The notes under the pieces were generated by a model. It was not told the origin of the DNA. It was given only the letters and a program-made list of their open reading frames with translations, and made no database searches. Positions 7,561-15,670 of a DNA stretch of 64,000 nt are shown here, one piece after another. The stretch's first letter is position 1. Each line of letters opens with the position of its first letter. Source of the stretch: Edaphocola flava (GTDB taxonomy: Bacteria > Bacteroidota > Bacteroidia > Chitinophagales > Chitinophagaceae); the NCBI RefSeq assembly GCF_004118155.1, contig NZ_SAIQ01000001.1:868001-932000 (forward strand), written 5' to 3'. The translations under genes and the position numbers were made by a program.

Positions 7561-8910
7561 CTAATCAAAATACTGATCTGCCATGTAGATAAAGCTGGTC
7601 ATGGCTACAGCACCTAGATGTAACTCTCTTTTGTTGACATCCTCAAACACATCTCTACGGCTGTGGTGCATATCGAAATAACGTTGCGAATCAGGCTGTA
7701 ATCCGGCCAGACGGCAACCGGTTTTTCCTAAAGGTCCTATGTCTACACCACCGCCTTCTTCTTCAAAATCATATACACCTAATGGCATAAAAATCGATTT
7801 CCAGTTACGGATTTTATCGCGATCCGCAGCAGATACCTTCAGACTGAAACCGCGTGGTGTATAACCACCCTCATCACTCTCTAATGCAAAAACATGTTTC
7901 TCCTTACGGGCTTTAGCGCTGTCGGCATAGGTTACGCCACCACGTGCACCGTTTTCTTCATTGGCATATAATACCACACGAATGGTATGCTTTGGCTGCA
8001 GACCCAGTTGTTTAAATGTACGCAGTACTTCTATCGACTGCACACAACCCGCACCATCGTCCTGTGCCCCCTCGCCTACATCCCAGGAATCAAGGTGACC
8101 GCCCACAACAATAAAGCCCTCTTTCTGACCCCGCAATTCACCAATCACATTATAAGACAGGGCAGTACCCTTCATACCACAGGTTGATTGTAATGCAGCT
8201 TCTGTCTTACCTGCCTTACACCACTTAGCCAGTGCATCTGCGGTACTGTTTCCGATCGCAATAGCGGGTATCTTGCGCACATCATCATCATATCTCATAG
8301 ACCCGGTATGCGGCACATCTTCCAGGCCGGTCGACAATGATCGTATAATCAAGCCGGAAGCTCCTTTACGCGAAGCAACATTGGCCCCGTTAAAACGGTA
8401 TGAAGCAATATCGGAATATCCGTCAAAGGTCTTTACAAATTCCTGGCGGAAGGCATAGTTCATAAATACAATCTTTCCTTTCACCTTAGCCTCCGGTGCT
8501 GCATTCAACTCTTCCATATTATTGAAGCAAACGATCTCGGCAGTTAAGACCTTACCTTCTGTACCTTCCGAATTGCCCAGAGACAGCATAGGAATGGTTT
8601 GCCACTTACCCTCATATTTTACTCTCAGCGATTCTTCGCCCCGTATCCATTTAGGTACCGTTACCGGCTGCAGCCAGACCTTATCAGCACCGGAACGCTC
8701 CAGCAATGCCTGGCCCCAGGCAATAGCTTTGTCCTGCTGCGGACTGCCGCTCAGTCTATGTCCTATGGTTTTACACAAGACCCTTAAGTTTTCATAGGCC
8801 TCACCGCGCAATAAAATCTCATCACTGATCTTTTTTACGATGGCACTGTCAGACTGTGCATGAGCCGTGGCGGCCAGCAGGCCTAAACATAAGCATAGTA
8901 ATCTTTTCAT
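7561..8910 (-). CDS. M28 family zinc aminopeptidase/carboxypeptidase, secreted
   Basis: Exported metallopeptidase of 449 residues. A signal peptide ends near LLAATAHAQS, residues 11-20. A PA-type inserted domain spans roughly 110-235 (GKIVFMNYAF, KGASGLIIRS). The M28 catalytic core shows the di-zinc ligands H272 (GGHLDSWD), D284 (bridging Asp), E319 beside the general base E318 (ANEENG), D346 (ESDEGG) and a late His in DMHHSRRD. The layout resembles carboxypeptidase Q and dipeptide-cleaving M28 enzymes, so it probably trims peptides in the periplasm. A -7 element at 8930..8937 drives it, divergent from the reductase gene at 9032. Confidence 0.92.
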   Translation of the reverse strand: MKRLLCLCLGLLAATAHAQSDSAIVKKISDEILLRGEAYENLRVLCKTIGHRLSGSPQQDKAIAWGQALLERSGADKVWLQPVTVPKWIRGEESLRVKYEGKWQTIPMLSLGNSEGTEGKVLTAEIVCFNNMEELNAAPEAKVKGKIVFMNYAFRQEFVKTFDGYSDIASYRFNGANVASRKGASGLIIRSLSTGLEDVPHTGSMRYDDDVRKIPAIAIGNSTADALAKWCKAGKTEAALQSTCGMKGTALSYNVIGELRGQKEGFIVVGGHLDSWDVGEGAQDDGAGCVQSIEVLRTFKQLGLQPKHTIRVVLYANEENGARGGVTYADSAKARKEKHVFALESDEGGYTPRGFSLKVSAADRDKIRNWKSIFMPLGVYDFEEEGGGVDIGPLGKTGCRLAGLQPDSQRYFDMHHSRRDVFEDVNKRELHLGAVAMTSFIYMADQYFD

Positions 8911-8929
8911 ATTATTTCTTAATCTGTTG

Positions 8930-8937
8930 CAAATGTA
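8930..8937 (-). promoter_or_regulatory. -7 element for the M28 peptidase
   Basis: On the minus strand this reads TACATTTG, a match to TAnnTTTG, 19 bases before the peptidase start codon. It lies in the 121-base divergent region shared with the gene at 9032. Confidence 0.6.
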
Positions 8938-9031
8938 AGTGTTGTATCAGACAAATTATAATGATAAGGCTGCCGGACAGAAACAGTTAAATAAGAATCA
9001 GTAATTTTACAATTGCACAAAGTACAGACGA

Positions 9032-10066
9032 ATGGGAGATAGCCGCAACTTCATTATTGAACGCGTACAGACGGAGACCAATCAGGCCAAAACTTTTTTT
9101 ATCATACCTGTGGAAGGACAGCAACCGGTCTATAAGCCCGGCCAGTTCTTACACCTGGCCTTTCCAGCCAAAAACAATACGGAGTATCGCTCTTATTCTT
9201 TTTCTTCTATTCCGGAGGAGGGAATGGCTTTTACCGTTAAGGCAATGGAGAATGGCAATATTTCCCGCCTGTTTTATGATCATTATAAAGAGGGGGATGA
9301 GCTTAATGTCATCAACATCGCCGGAAAGTTCGTTTTACCGGATGATCTTTCTGAGATACAACAGGTACTCTTATTTGCTGCCGGAAGCGGCATCACGCCT
9401 GTCTTTTCTTTGATCAAATCCATACTGCTGCATCAGCCACACATCCATATTTTCCTGGCCTACAGCAATAGTAGTCCGCAACAGACTATCTTCTACCATA
9501 CCCTACAGGAGCTGCAACAACAGTTTCCGGAACGGCTGGAGATCGAATTTATCTTCAGCAATAATAAAAACCTGCTTAAGGCAAGGCTGAGCGGCTTCTG
9601 GTTGCAGGAATTGATTGCCCGGCATAAAAAAGCCGACTGGCCCCATATACTGGCCTATACCTGCGGTCCGATAGAATATATGGATACGGTGAAGATTACT
9701 TTATTTACAGAGGGTATGGTACCGGCGCAGTTCTTTATGGAGTACTTTGAAACAATGAGCGAAGAGATGATCATTGCCCCAGAAGACAAAGAAGCCCATA
9801 TGGTGCATATTCATTTTAAAGATACCGACACGACCGTAACCGTACAGTATCCGGATAGTATACTGGATGCCGGTTTAAACGCAGGTCTGCACCTGCCACA
9901 TAGCTGTCGCTCCGGGCAATGCGGTACCTGCGCTGCCCGAATTGTAAAAGGTGAGGTATGGATACAGTATAATGAAGTACTGACCCACAAAGACCTGGAA
10001 AACGGACTGACGCTTACCTGTATGGGATTTCCGATAAACGGTGATGTAACGATTACCTACGATTAA
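9032..10066 (+). CDS. Flavin oxidoreductase with C-terminal 2Fe-2S ferredoxin domain (PaaE-like)
   Basis: Electron-transfer protein of 344 residues in three parts. The FAD-binding barrel (about 1-105) has the RSYSFSS flavin motif at 53-59. The NAD(P)H-binding domain (about 105-235) shows FAAGSGITPVFSLI and YTCGPIEYMD. The plant-type ferredoxin domain (about 255-344) has cluster ligands C292, C297, C300 and C330. This order is that of PaaE, the reductase of phenylacetyl-CoA epoxidase, and of related ring-hydroxylating reductases. No paaABCD genes are near, so the partner oxygenase is unknown. Its stop shares the TTAA at 10063-10066 with the stop of the convergent gene, leaving no room for a terminator. 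Confidence 0.9.
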   Translation: MGDSRNFIIERVQTETNQAKTFFIIPVEGQQPVYKPGQFLHLAFPAKNNTEYRSYSFSSIPEEGMAFTVKAMENGNISRLFYDHYKEGDELNVINIAGKFVLPDDLSEIQQVLLFAAGSGITPVFSLIKSILLHQPHIHIFLAYSNSSPQQTIFYHTLQELQQQFPERLEIEFIFSNNKNLLKARLSGFWLQELIARHKKADWPHILAYTCGPIEYMDTVKITLFTEGMVPAQFFMEYFETMSEEMIIAPEDKEAHMVHIHFKDTDTTVTVQYPDSILDAGLNAGLHLPHSCRSGQCGTCAARIVKGEVWIQYNEVLTHKDLENGLTLTCMGFPINGDVTITYD

Positions 10067-10770
10067 GCAGGGTGTACGAGAAAGATTGTGGGACGCTTAT
10101 GCAGATCCGGTTTTTGTTTGCTCCATTCACCTATCGTGAGTGTTTTTACAGAGGCTGTTTCTGCAGTGATGTCTACCGCAATACATAATTTCGTTTTTTG
10201 CGGATGCAGGGCTTTTAATGCCTCTTCCAATAACTGGTTATTACGGTACGGAGTTTCTATAAAGATCTGTGTTTCCTGTTTTTGCTGGGCGATCTGTTCC
10301 AGCTCTTTTAATGCTTTGCCACGCATGGGCTCCTTTACCGGTAAGTAACCCAGGAAGCGGAATCCCTGACCATTAAAGCCGGAACCCATCAATGCCAGCA
10401 AAATAGAACTCGGCCCTGTATAGGGAATGACTACTGCACCCAATTCCTGGGCACAGGATACGAGCTCACTACCGGGATCGGCCACAGCAGGGCATCCGGC
10501 CTCACTCATCACACCCACATCATAGCCCGCTTTAAGCCATTGACGCAGCAATGCCTTGTCTGTGGTATGCTGCTTGTTTACTTCTGCAAAAGTGATCTCA
10601 TCAATCACAACTTCTTTGTCATATGCCTTAAGCCACCTTCTCGCGGTACGTACCTGTTCTACAAAATAGTATTTCAGGCGACATGCCTGCTGCTTTACTG
10701 CTTCCGGTATGGTATCTGTTGCTTGTTCTGCAAGGGGTACGGGTATGAGGTGTAATCGGCCTAAAGACAT
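10063..10770 (-). CDS. SAM-dependent methyltransferase, RsmI-like (tetrapyrrole methylase fold)
   Basis: Protein of 235 residues in the tetrapyrrole (corrin/porphyrin) methylase superfamily, subgroup close to RsmI, the 16S rRNA C1402 2'-O-methyltransferase. Motifs: LHLIPVPL in place of the RsmI start LYLVATPIGN, then VGVMSEAGCPAVADPGSELV (cofactor loop) and YTGPSSILLALMGSGFNGQGFRFLGYLPV. Bacteroidota usually carry both a canonical RsmI and this shorter paralogue; the changed start motif and the missing C-terminal domain suggest this is the second type. Substrate uncertain. It overlaps the stop of the convergent reductase gene by 4 bases. Confidence 0.85.
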   Translation of the reverse strand: MSLGRLHLIPVPLAEQATDTIPEAVKQQACRLKYYFVEQVRTARRWLKAYDKEVVIDEITFAEVNKQHTTDKALLRQWLKAGYDVGVMSEAGCPAVADPGSELVSCAQELGAVVIPYTGPSSILLALMGSGFNGQGFRFLGYLPVKEPMRGKALKELEQIAQQKQETQIFIETPYRNNQLLEEALKALHPQKTKLCIAVDITAETASVKTLTIGEWSKQKPDLHKRPTIFLVHPA

Positions 10771-10848
10771 ATCTGTTGTTTATTTTCAAACACAAAGAAC
10801 GTCATTTTTCTACAAATCATCCGGTAGCCGATTTCAACAATAACTTAC

Positions 10849-10856
10849 TAGTTTTG
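10849..10856 (+). promoter_or_regulatory. -7 element for the 10861 gene
   Basis: TAGTTTTG fits TAnnTTTG and ends 4 bases before the ATG at 10861. The start codon cannot lie much further downstream because the signal peptide begins there, so the mRNA is predicted to be leaderless. Confidence 0.6.
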
Positions 10857-10860
10857 CAGC

Positions 10861-11499
10861 ATGATCCGAAAAGGAGTTTGTTTCTGTTTATTAATTTGCC
10901 TCGCCTTGCTGTTGCACAGCTGCAGCCAGAAAAGTAATGGACGTGTACATAAACCCAATTACATTCCTGCAGATTCCTTGTCTGCACTGCTTTCCGGACT
11001 GGAAGAGGGAGACATTGTATTGCGTGCGGGCAATGATGTGACCAGCAATATGCTGCGGCAACTGAACCTTAAGGATAAACGGTTTTCACATTGTGGCATT
11101 GTATTTTCCGAATCGGGTGCCTGGTGGGTATACCATAGTATAGGCAGTGAGTCTGCTCCTGACCAGGCCATTAAAAAAGAGCCGCTCATGCATTACTGGA
11201 ATCCTGAAGATAACCTTGCCATCGGCTATGCCCACCTGCATATAAGCCGGCAGGAACGTACAAAGCTCTTACATACTGCAGATAGCTTATATCGCCTGCA
11301 GATCCCCTTCGATATGCAATTTGACCTGAAGAGTGACGATCGCATGTACTGCACAGAAATGGTGGCAAAGTCCATACAGTGGAGTATTCCGGAAGCTCAC
11401 CTGCAACCTACAGATACGCTGGGCAGGCAATACTGGGCGGTAGATAATATCATTCGTAACAGGCTTGTAAGCGCAGTACATTACCTGCAGGTGAAATAA
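10861..11499 (+). CDS. YiiX/YebB-like NlpC/P60 cysteine hydrolase, lipoprotein
   Basis: Lipoprotein of 212 residues with a lipobox LLLHSC (lipidated C21). The mature part is a permuted NlpC/P60-type papain-fold domain of the YiiX/YebB group. It shows the opening EEGDIVLR (48-55), the His in RFSHCGIVF (H77) and the catalytic Cys in MYCTEMVAK (C164), in the reversed His-then-Cys order of permuted members. Such proteins probably hydrolyse amide or ester bonds in peptidoglycan or lipids; the substrate is not known. The -7 element lies directly before the start. A separate promoter precedes the next gene. Confidence 0.85.
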   Translation: MIRKGVCFCLLICLALLLHSCSQKSNGRVHKPNYIPADSLSALLSGLEEGDIVLRAGNDVTSNMLRQLNLKDKRFSHCGIVFSESGAWWVYHSIGSESAPDQAIKKEPLMHYWNPEDNLAIGYAHLHISRQERTKLLHTADSLYRLQIPFDMQFDLKSDDRMYCTEMVAKSIQWSIPEAHLQPTDTLGRQYWAVDNIIRNRLVSAVHYLQVK

Positions 11500-11511
11500 A
11501 GTCAATTTTAT

Positions 11512-11519
11512 TACCTTTG
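11512..11519 (+). promoter_or_regulatory. -7 element for the 11539 lipoprotein
   Basis: TACCTTTG matches TAnnTTTG and sits 19 bases before the ATG at 11539, just after the stop of the YiiX-like gene. The lipoprotein gene can therefore be transcribed separately. Confidence 0.62.
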
Positions 11520-11538
11520 CTGACAATTACGCATTATT

Positions 11539-12018
11539 ATGAACAAATATATTCTGGGTTTATTATGCAGTCTTTTCCTGTTTCTGGGTGGATGCAGGAA
11601 AGATTCTTCTAAAGATGTAGCAGAACGCTTTGCCAATGCTTTTCATCACCGCGACTACAAAACAGCTATGTCTCTGGCTACAGCAACCAGCCGTACACAA
11701 CTGGAAACCATCAGCCAGTTTGCAGGTAACCTTCCGGATGCATCTGCACAGGAGGCCAAAAATATCCTGGTAGTGATGGGTAAAGGTGAGGAGAAAGGCG
11801 ATCGTGCGACGTACTACTATACGACCTCCGACAGTGATATAGAACAGAAGATCAACCTCATAAAAGTTGATGGTAAATGGCAGGTAGAATGGAATAAAAT
11901 GGACAGCCCTGTAGTAGACAAGAAAACAGAAGCTCCGGCTGCTGCTCCCGCAGACTCCAGCGTACAACTGGAAGTTGGTACACCGGAAGGCCTGGATACT
12001 ACCCTGATACGCGAGTAG
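11539..12018 (+). CDS. DUF4878-like lipoprotein
   Basis: Lipoprotein of 159 residues: signal peptide with lipobox LFLGGC (C19). The domain then has the NTF2-like pattern of DUF4878 proteins (KDVAERFANAFHHRDYKTAMSLATATSR at the start, INLIKVDGKWQVEWNKMD at the end). These small periplasmic lipoproteins have no known function. The last 35 residues are low-complexity (APAAAPADSS) and probably a flexible tail. The stop is 1 base from the convergent hemW stop, with no room for a terminator between them. Confidence 0.78.
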   Translation: MNKYILGLLCSLFLFLGGCRKDSSKDVAERFANAFHHRDYKTAMSLATATSRTQLETISQFAGNLPDASAQEAKNILVVMGKGEEKGDRATYYYTTSDSDIEQKINLIKVDGKWQVEWNKMDSPVVDKKTEAPAAAPADSSVQLEVGTPEGLDTTLIRE

Positions 12019-12019
12019 A

Positions 12020-13141
12020 CTAATCAAAAAATAAATCGGCAGCAATGCCATCGGCGAACAGTTTTCCGGCAGCAGTCAGGATATACTGTTCGCCTTTTTG
12101 CTGCACACGCTCACCCAGGAAGGGATCAATTTTCTCCTCCAGCTCTTTCAGATAATCTGTACCGAAACGATTGGTTACATACTGCCGGTCTATACCCCAC
12201 ATGGTGCGTAAAGCGGTTAGGATATACTCATTGAGCTGATCGGCTACAGACAATACTTCCCGTTCTATATTCATGATCCCTGCTTCAATGCCTTTTATAT
12301 ACAGGGCATTATTAGCTACATTCCACTGACGGCTTACCTGGTCGAAAGAGTGAGCAGACGGACCTATTCCAAGATATGACACACCCTTCCAGTAATTGGT
12401 ATTATGTACTGCATACTGCCCGGGTAAAGCGAAATTGGAAATTTCATAATGATCAAATCCGGCAGCGGTAAGAAATGCCGTCATCAGCTCAAACTGCTGT
12501 GCCGCCTGTTCTGTCATTGGTGCAGGCACCTTTCCTTTTCCTACCTGGTGCGCCAGTAAGGTATGCTCCTCTACTGTCAATGCGTAGGCTGATACATGTG
12601 GTATACCGAAACGTACGGCTTTCTGCATATTCTCCATCCAGAGGGCATTGCTTAGGCCCGGTGTACCGTAAATAAGGTCAATCGTTAGATTGCTGTACCC
12701 TGCATCCTGTGCTCTTTTGATGGCAGACTCTGCTTCTCCCGCCGTATGTGCTCGCTGCATAAAACGCAGATCGGACTCTTCAAAGGATTGAACGCCCATG
12801 CTCAGTCTATTGATTGGTGTATGCCGTAAGCCGGACAAAAAGGTATCATTCACATCGTCGGGATTAGCCTCCAGCGTACATTCCTTAAGGTCAAGGGTAT
12901 AATTCCGGTAAATTGTTTCCCATATCAGCGCTAATTCCTTCTCTGAAAGCAGCGATGGTGTGCCACCACCAAAATATACTGTTTCTACAGCTGCTCCGGC
13001 CAGGTAGTCCTTACGCAGCACCAGTTCCCGGCAGATTGCGCTCACCACGTCTTCTTTATATTTCAGTGAAGTGGAAAAGTGGAAGTTGCAATAGTTGCAG
13101 GCTTGCTTACAAAAAGGAATGTGAATATATATACCGCCCAT
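12020..13141 (-). CDS. hemW: Radical SAM haem chaperone HemW
   Basis: Radical SAM protein of 373 residues. C11, C15 and C18 (FCKQACNYC) bind the 4Fe-4S cluster. The fourth Cys that directly follows in coproporphyrinogen dehydrogenase HemN is absent (N19-F20), which places it in the HemW group. Other marks are ETVYFGGGTPSLL, LEANPDD, NRLSMGVQSF and the HemN-C domain after about residue 290. HemW binds haem and is thought to deliver it to respiratory enzymes; it is often misnamed coproporphyrinogen oxidase. It runs opposite to its neighbours. Confidence 0.92.
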   Translation of the reverse strand: MGGIYIHIPFCKQACNYCNFHFSTSLKYKEDVVSAICRELVLRKDYLAGAAVETVYFGGGTPSLLSEKELALIWETIYRNYTLDLKECTLEANPDDVNDTFLSGLRHTPINRLSMGVQSFEESDLRFMQRAHTAGEAESAIKRAQDAGYSNLTIDLIYGTPGLSNALWMENMQKAVRFGIPHVSAYALTVEEHTLLAHQVGKGKVPAPMTEQAAQQFELMTAFLTAAGFDHYEISNFALPGQYAVHNTNYWKGVSYLGIGPSAHSFDQVSRQWNVANNALYIKGIEAGIMNIEREVLSVADQLNEYILTALRTMWGIDRQYVTNRFGTDYLKELEEKIDPFLGERVQQKGEQYILTAAGKLFADGIAADLFFD

Positions 13142-13191
13142 GGATTATGTGAATCTGTATGGCAAATTTCAGTATTTTCGCTGTATTAAAA

Positions 13192-13668
13192 ATGAAAATT
13201 ACTATGCAAAAAATATTGAGCCTCCTGATGATGATTTGCTTTGGTACTGTTGCCGCTGTGGCACAGCAGTCTGCGGCCCCAAAACAACCGGCCTGCTCCG
13301 ATGCTAAAGTGCATGGCAAACTGGTTTCTATCGATAAAGAATGGGAAAGCAAACAATATAAGCTGGTGTACTTCAGTTCTGAAAATGTTCCGAGCAAAGC
13401 TATGGTTCCGTTTAAGTTTGAGGTAAAACAGGGTGAGACTTACCAGATCAACTATGTTGTGGGCGCACACGCATCCAAATACCAGGTAACTGTGGTGGAT
13501 GAGCAGATAAAAGAAGTAGTGAAAGAAAAGGGCAAAACCACAGGCAATGACCAGATGACGGTTGTGAGCAAACAGTTTACAGCTCACTCAAATGGCGTAT
13601 ATATGCTTGTATTTTCACAGCAAACCAAATCAGGCAATTGTGTAGGTATTTCTTTATTGAAAAAATAA
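13192..13668 (+). CDS. Secreted protein of unknown function
   Basis: Not recognised. The product of 158 residues has a signal peptide (KILSLLMMICFGTVAAVAQQ) and a small beta-rich mature domain with regular strand-turn patterns (WESKQYKLVYFSSENVP, GETYQINYVVGAHASKYQVTVVDE, SNGVYMLVFSQQ). This reads like an Ig- or jelly-roll-like fold that could sit in the periplasm. Only two Cys occur in the mature part, near each end (C in PACSDAK and SGNCVG), possibly one disulfide. ATG 13192 was chosen so that the signal peptide is N-terminal; 13204 is equally possible. An upstream TATTTTCG at 13173 is a near match to the -7 element. Confidence 0.7.
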   Translation: MKITMQKILSLLMMICFGTVAAVAQQSAAPKQPACSDAKVHGKLVSIDKEWESKQYKLVYFSSENVPSKAMVPFKFEVKQGETYQINYVVGAHASKYQVTVVDEQIKEVVKEKGKTTGNDQMTVVSKQFTAHSNGVYMLVFSQQTKSGNCVGISLLKK

Positions 13669-13675
13669 ATCCGGT

Positions 13676-14203
13676 ATGAAACGGCTGATCCGTAAACTTT
13701 TCGGCTGGCGTGAGGGTACGCCCTTCAGCTTTTATCTTACCGATTTTGTATTTCGTAAGGTGCTCCGGCAGAATGCTTCGGCCCGATGGCCGGTGCACTT
13801 TACCAGTACTATTCATAACGGAGAGCGCATTACGGTGGGTAAGGATACCTATCCAGGAGACTCTCCGAATAATTATATCAATGCGGCCAATGGTATAGAA
13901 ATAGGTAGCTATACCAATCTGGGGCCGAATGTAAGCCTGATATCTGCCAACCATGATGCTGTTGATAATAGTGTCTCTATACCGGCAGAACCGATACGGA
14001 TAGGGGCATACAGCTGGATCGGCAGTCAGGTTGTTGTATTGCCAGGTGTACAACTTGGCGAATTTACAATCGTAGGTGCAGGAGCTGTAGTAACCAAAAG
14101 TTTTACTGAAGGCTATTGTGTCATTGCGGGTAATCCTGCCCGTATAATCAAGTCCCTCGACAAAGAAAAGTGTTTAGCATTTGCAAGAGAAAACCCTAAA
14201 TAA
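13676..14203 (+). CDS. Left-handed beta-helix acetyltransferase
   Basis: Hexapeptide-repeat transferase of 175 residues: repeated [LIV]-G-x4 turns such as IEIGSYTNLGPNVSLIS, then IRIGAYSWIGSQVVVLPGVQLGEFTIVGAGAVVTKSF and the usual ending VIAGNPARIIKSL. The His in SANHDAV is the likely catalytic base of the CoA-dependent acetyltransferases of the maa/wcaF type. Substrate is probably a sugar of a surface polysaccharide. It overlaps the next gene, a flippase, by 23 bases, so the pair is co-translated and probably part of one glycan pathway. Confidence 0.88.
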   Translation: MKRLIRKLFGWREGTPFSFYLTDFVFRKVLRQNASARWPVHFTSTIHNGERITVGKDTYPGDSPNNYINAANGIEIGSYTNLGPNVSLISANHDAVDNSVSIPAEPIRIGAYSWIGSQVVVLPGVQLGEFTIVGAGAVVTKSFTEGYCVIAGNPARIIKSLDKEKCLAFARENPK

Positions 14204-15596
14204 GATCATTTACAAAGATTCCTTTATCATCTTTTCCATAAGGTTGCTCAGCACCCTGGCGATGATACTGATCGCTTATGCTTTCTCGCACAGCCTGTCT
14301 ACTACAGATTACGGTCGCTATACCAATTACTGGAACCGTTTCTATGCCTTTAATGCTTTTGCAGGGCTGGGTATTGCGGCTTTTATCTTTACTTATTCAA
14401 AAGACAAACTGATCCTGCTCTTGCGGCAGATCAAAAGAGGGCAATATATTGCACTGGCCTTATTTATGCTGGTAGCCAGCATTGCCTTTGCCGGTGTACA
14501 GGCCCGATCGGGATACCCCGCTCTTATCTCCATAGCATTTATGCTGTTGAATACACTGTGTATCATCACAGAATCTGCACTGATCATCTTCCGTAAATTC
14601 CGGCAGATATTCTGGATCAACCTCCTATACCTGATCGCTTTTCTCTGGCTGCATTACCGGCAATTACATGCACCGATATTTGATGCTGCCAGTTTATTCA
14701 GCAGTCTATGTATCCTGTTTGCCGTAAAGTTGCTGGTCAGCGGTTTTTTCCTGTACGAGCGTAATGCGGCACCACAAGCAGAAGAGGTGCCTGCCGAAAC
14801 TAATTACCAGAAATTGTGGTTGCATCTGTATCTGTTCGACATGACGCAGATACTGATGGTCTATGTAGATAAGTTTGTGGTTTCTATTTTGCTGAACGAG
14901 TCTACGGCTGCTATTTATAATAACGGGTCTACGCCCATTCCTCTATTGCCTATTATTTTCTCAGCAGTATCCAGTGCTTCACTGATGCAGTTTTCGAAAT
15001 ATGATAAAGGAGATACCGTAATGCAAACAAGCATTATGCGCAACCTGGCCAGGATATTGTCCAACTTTGCCTTCCCGATCTTTTTCTTTTTTGTGTTTTT
15101 CAGATACGAGTTTATCGTCACTTATTTTTCGAACAAATACATTCCATCGATCCCCATATTCCTGGCTTCGCTTTTCGTCATTCCATTGAGGATGTTCAAT
15201 TACACGATTATTTTCCAGAAGCATGAGCGGGGAGATATTATTAATACCGGGGTACTGCTGGATATAGGTGCTACACTGGCACTGGTGTATCCTTTATACC
15301 TCTTTATGGGCCTTCCGGGTATTGCACTAAGCTTTGTATTGGGCACTTACATACAAGCCGGTTTTTACCTGTATAAGATGACCCGCATTTTACAACAACC
15401 CATACACAGGATTGTACCAATAACCAATCTGGTGATGAAGTTTCTTTTCTATGGGCTGCTGGTCTACGGTCTGTATGAAGGTTTGATCCCTTTTGTGAGA
15501 CCCATAACGGCTATGCTCAGCACCATTTGTGTGACCGCTGTGGTGATACTGGCCATCGTACGCAGAGAATACAGATCTGCACAACACCTCTCATAA
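14181..15596 (+). CDS. Polysaccharide flippase (Wzx/MurJ-like, MATE-superfamily)
   Basis: Membrane protein of 471 residues with about 12-14 hydrophobic helices and no large soluble domain, matching the polysaccharide biosynthesis/O-antigen flippase family. It starts KIIYKDSFIIFSIRLLSTLA, typical of the first helix, and contains HLYLFDMTQILMVYVDKFVVSILL, a hallmark central segment. It likely moves lipid-linked oligosaccharide across the inner membrane. The start is TTG 14181 inside the acetyltransferase gene; the first ATG (14259) would cut into helix 1. Position directly after an acetyltransferase supports a glycan export role. Confidence 0.87.
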   Translation: MQEKTLNKIIYKDSFIIFSIRLLSTLAMILIAYAFSHSLSTTDYGRYTNYWNRFYAFNAFAGLGIAAFIFTYSKDKLILLLRQIKRGQYIALALFMLVASIAFAGVQARSGYPALISIAFMLLNTLCIITESALIIFRKFRQIFWINLLYLIAFLWLHYRQLHAPIFDAASLFSSLCILFAVKLLVSGFFLYERNAAPQAEEVPAETNYQKLWLHLYLFDMTQILMVYVDKFVVSILLNESTAAIYNNGSTPIPLLPIIFSAVSSASLMQFSKYDKGDTVMQTSIMRNLARILSNFAFPIFFFFVFFRYEFIVTYFSNKYIPSIPIFLASLFVIPLRMFNYTIIFQKHERGDIINTGVLLDIGATLALVYPLYLFMGLPGIALSFVLGTYIQAGFYLYKMTRILQQPIHRIVPITNLVMKFLFYGLLVYGLYEGLIPFVRPITAMLSTICVTAVVILAIVRREYRSAQHLS

Positions 15597-15614
15597 TACA
15601 CCATAAAGAGTTTT

Positions 15615-15646
15615 TTTGAGCGCTTAGGGAATAAGCGCTAATTTTG
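15615..15646 (+). promoter_or_regulatory. hflX promoter with an inverted repeat in the spacer
   Basis: TTTG at 15615..15618 and TAATTTTG at 15639..15646 match the -33 and -7 elements, 20 bases apart. The spacer holds an 8-base perfect inverted repeat (AGCGCTTA at 15619..15626 and TAAGCGCT at 15632..15639) with a 5-base centre. It occupies the spacer almost exactly, as an operator would. Confidence 0.65.
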
Positions 15647-15670
15647 CTACATATTAAAAACGATTAGGAT

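Noticed and set aside
12020-13141. Reading of hemW as coproporphyrinogen III dehydrogenase HemN
   Set aside because: The CX3CX2C cluster lacks the fourth Cys needed in HemN, and the length fits HemW.
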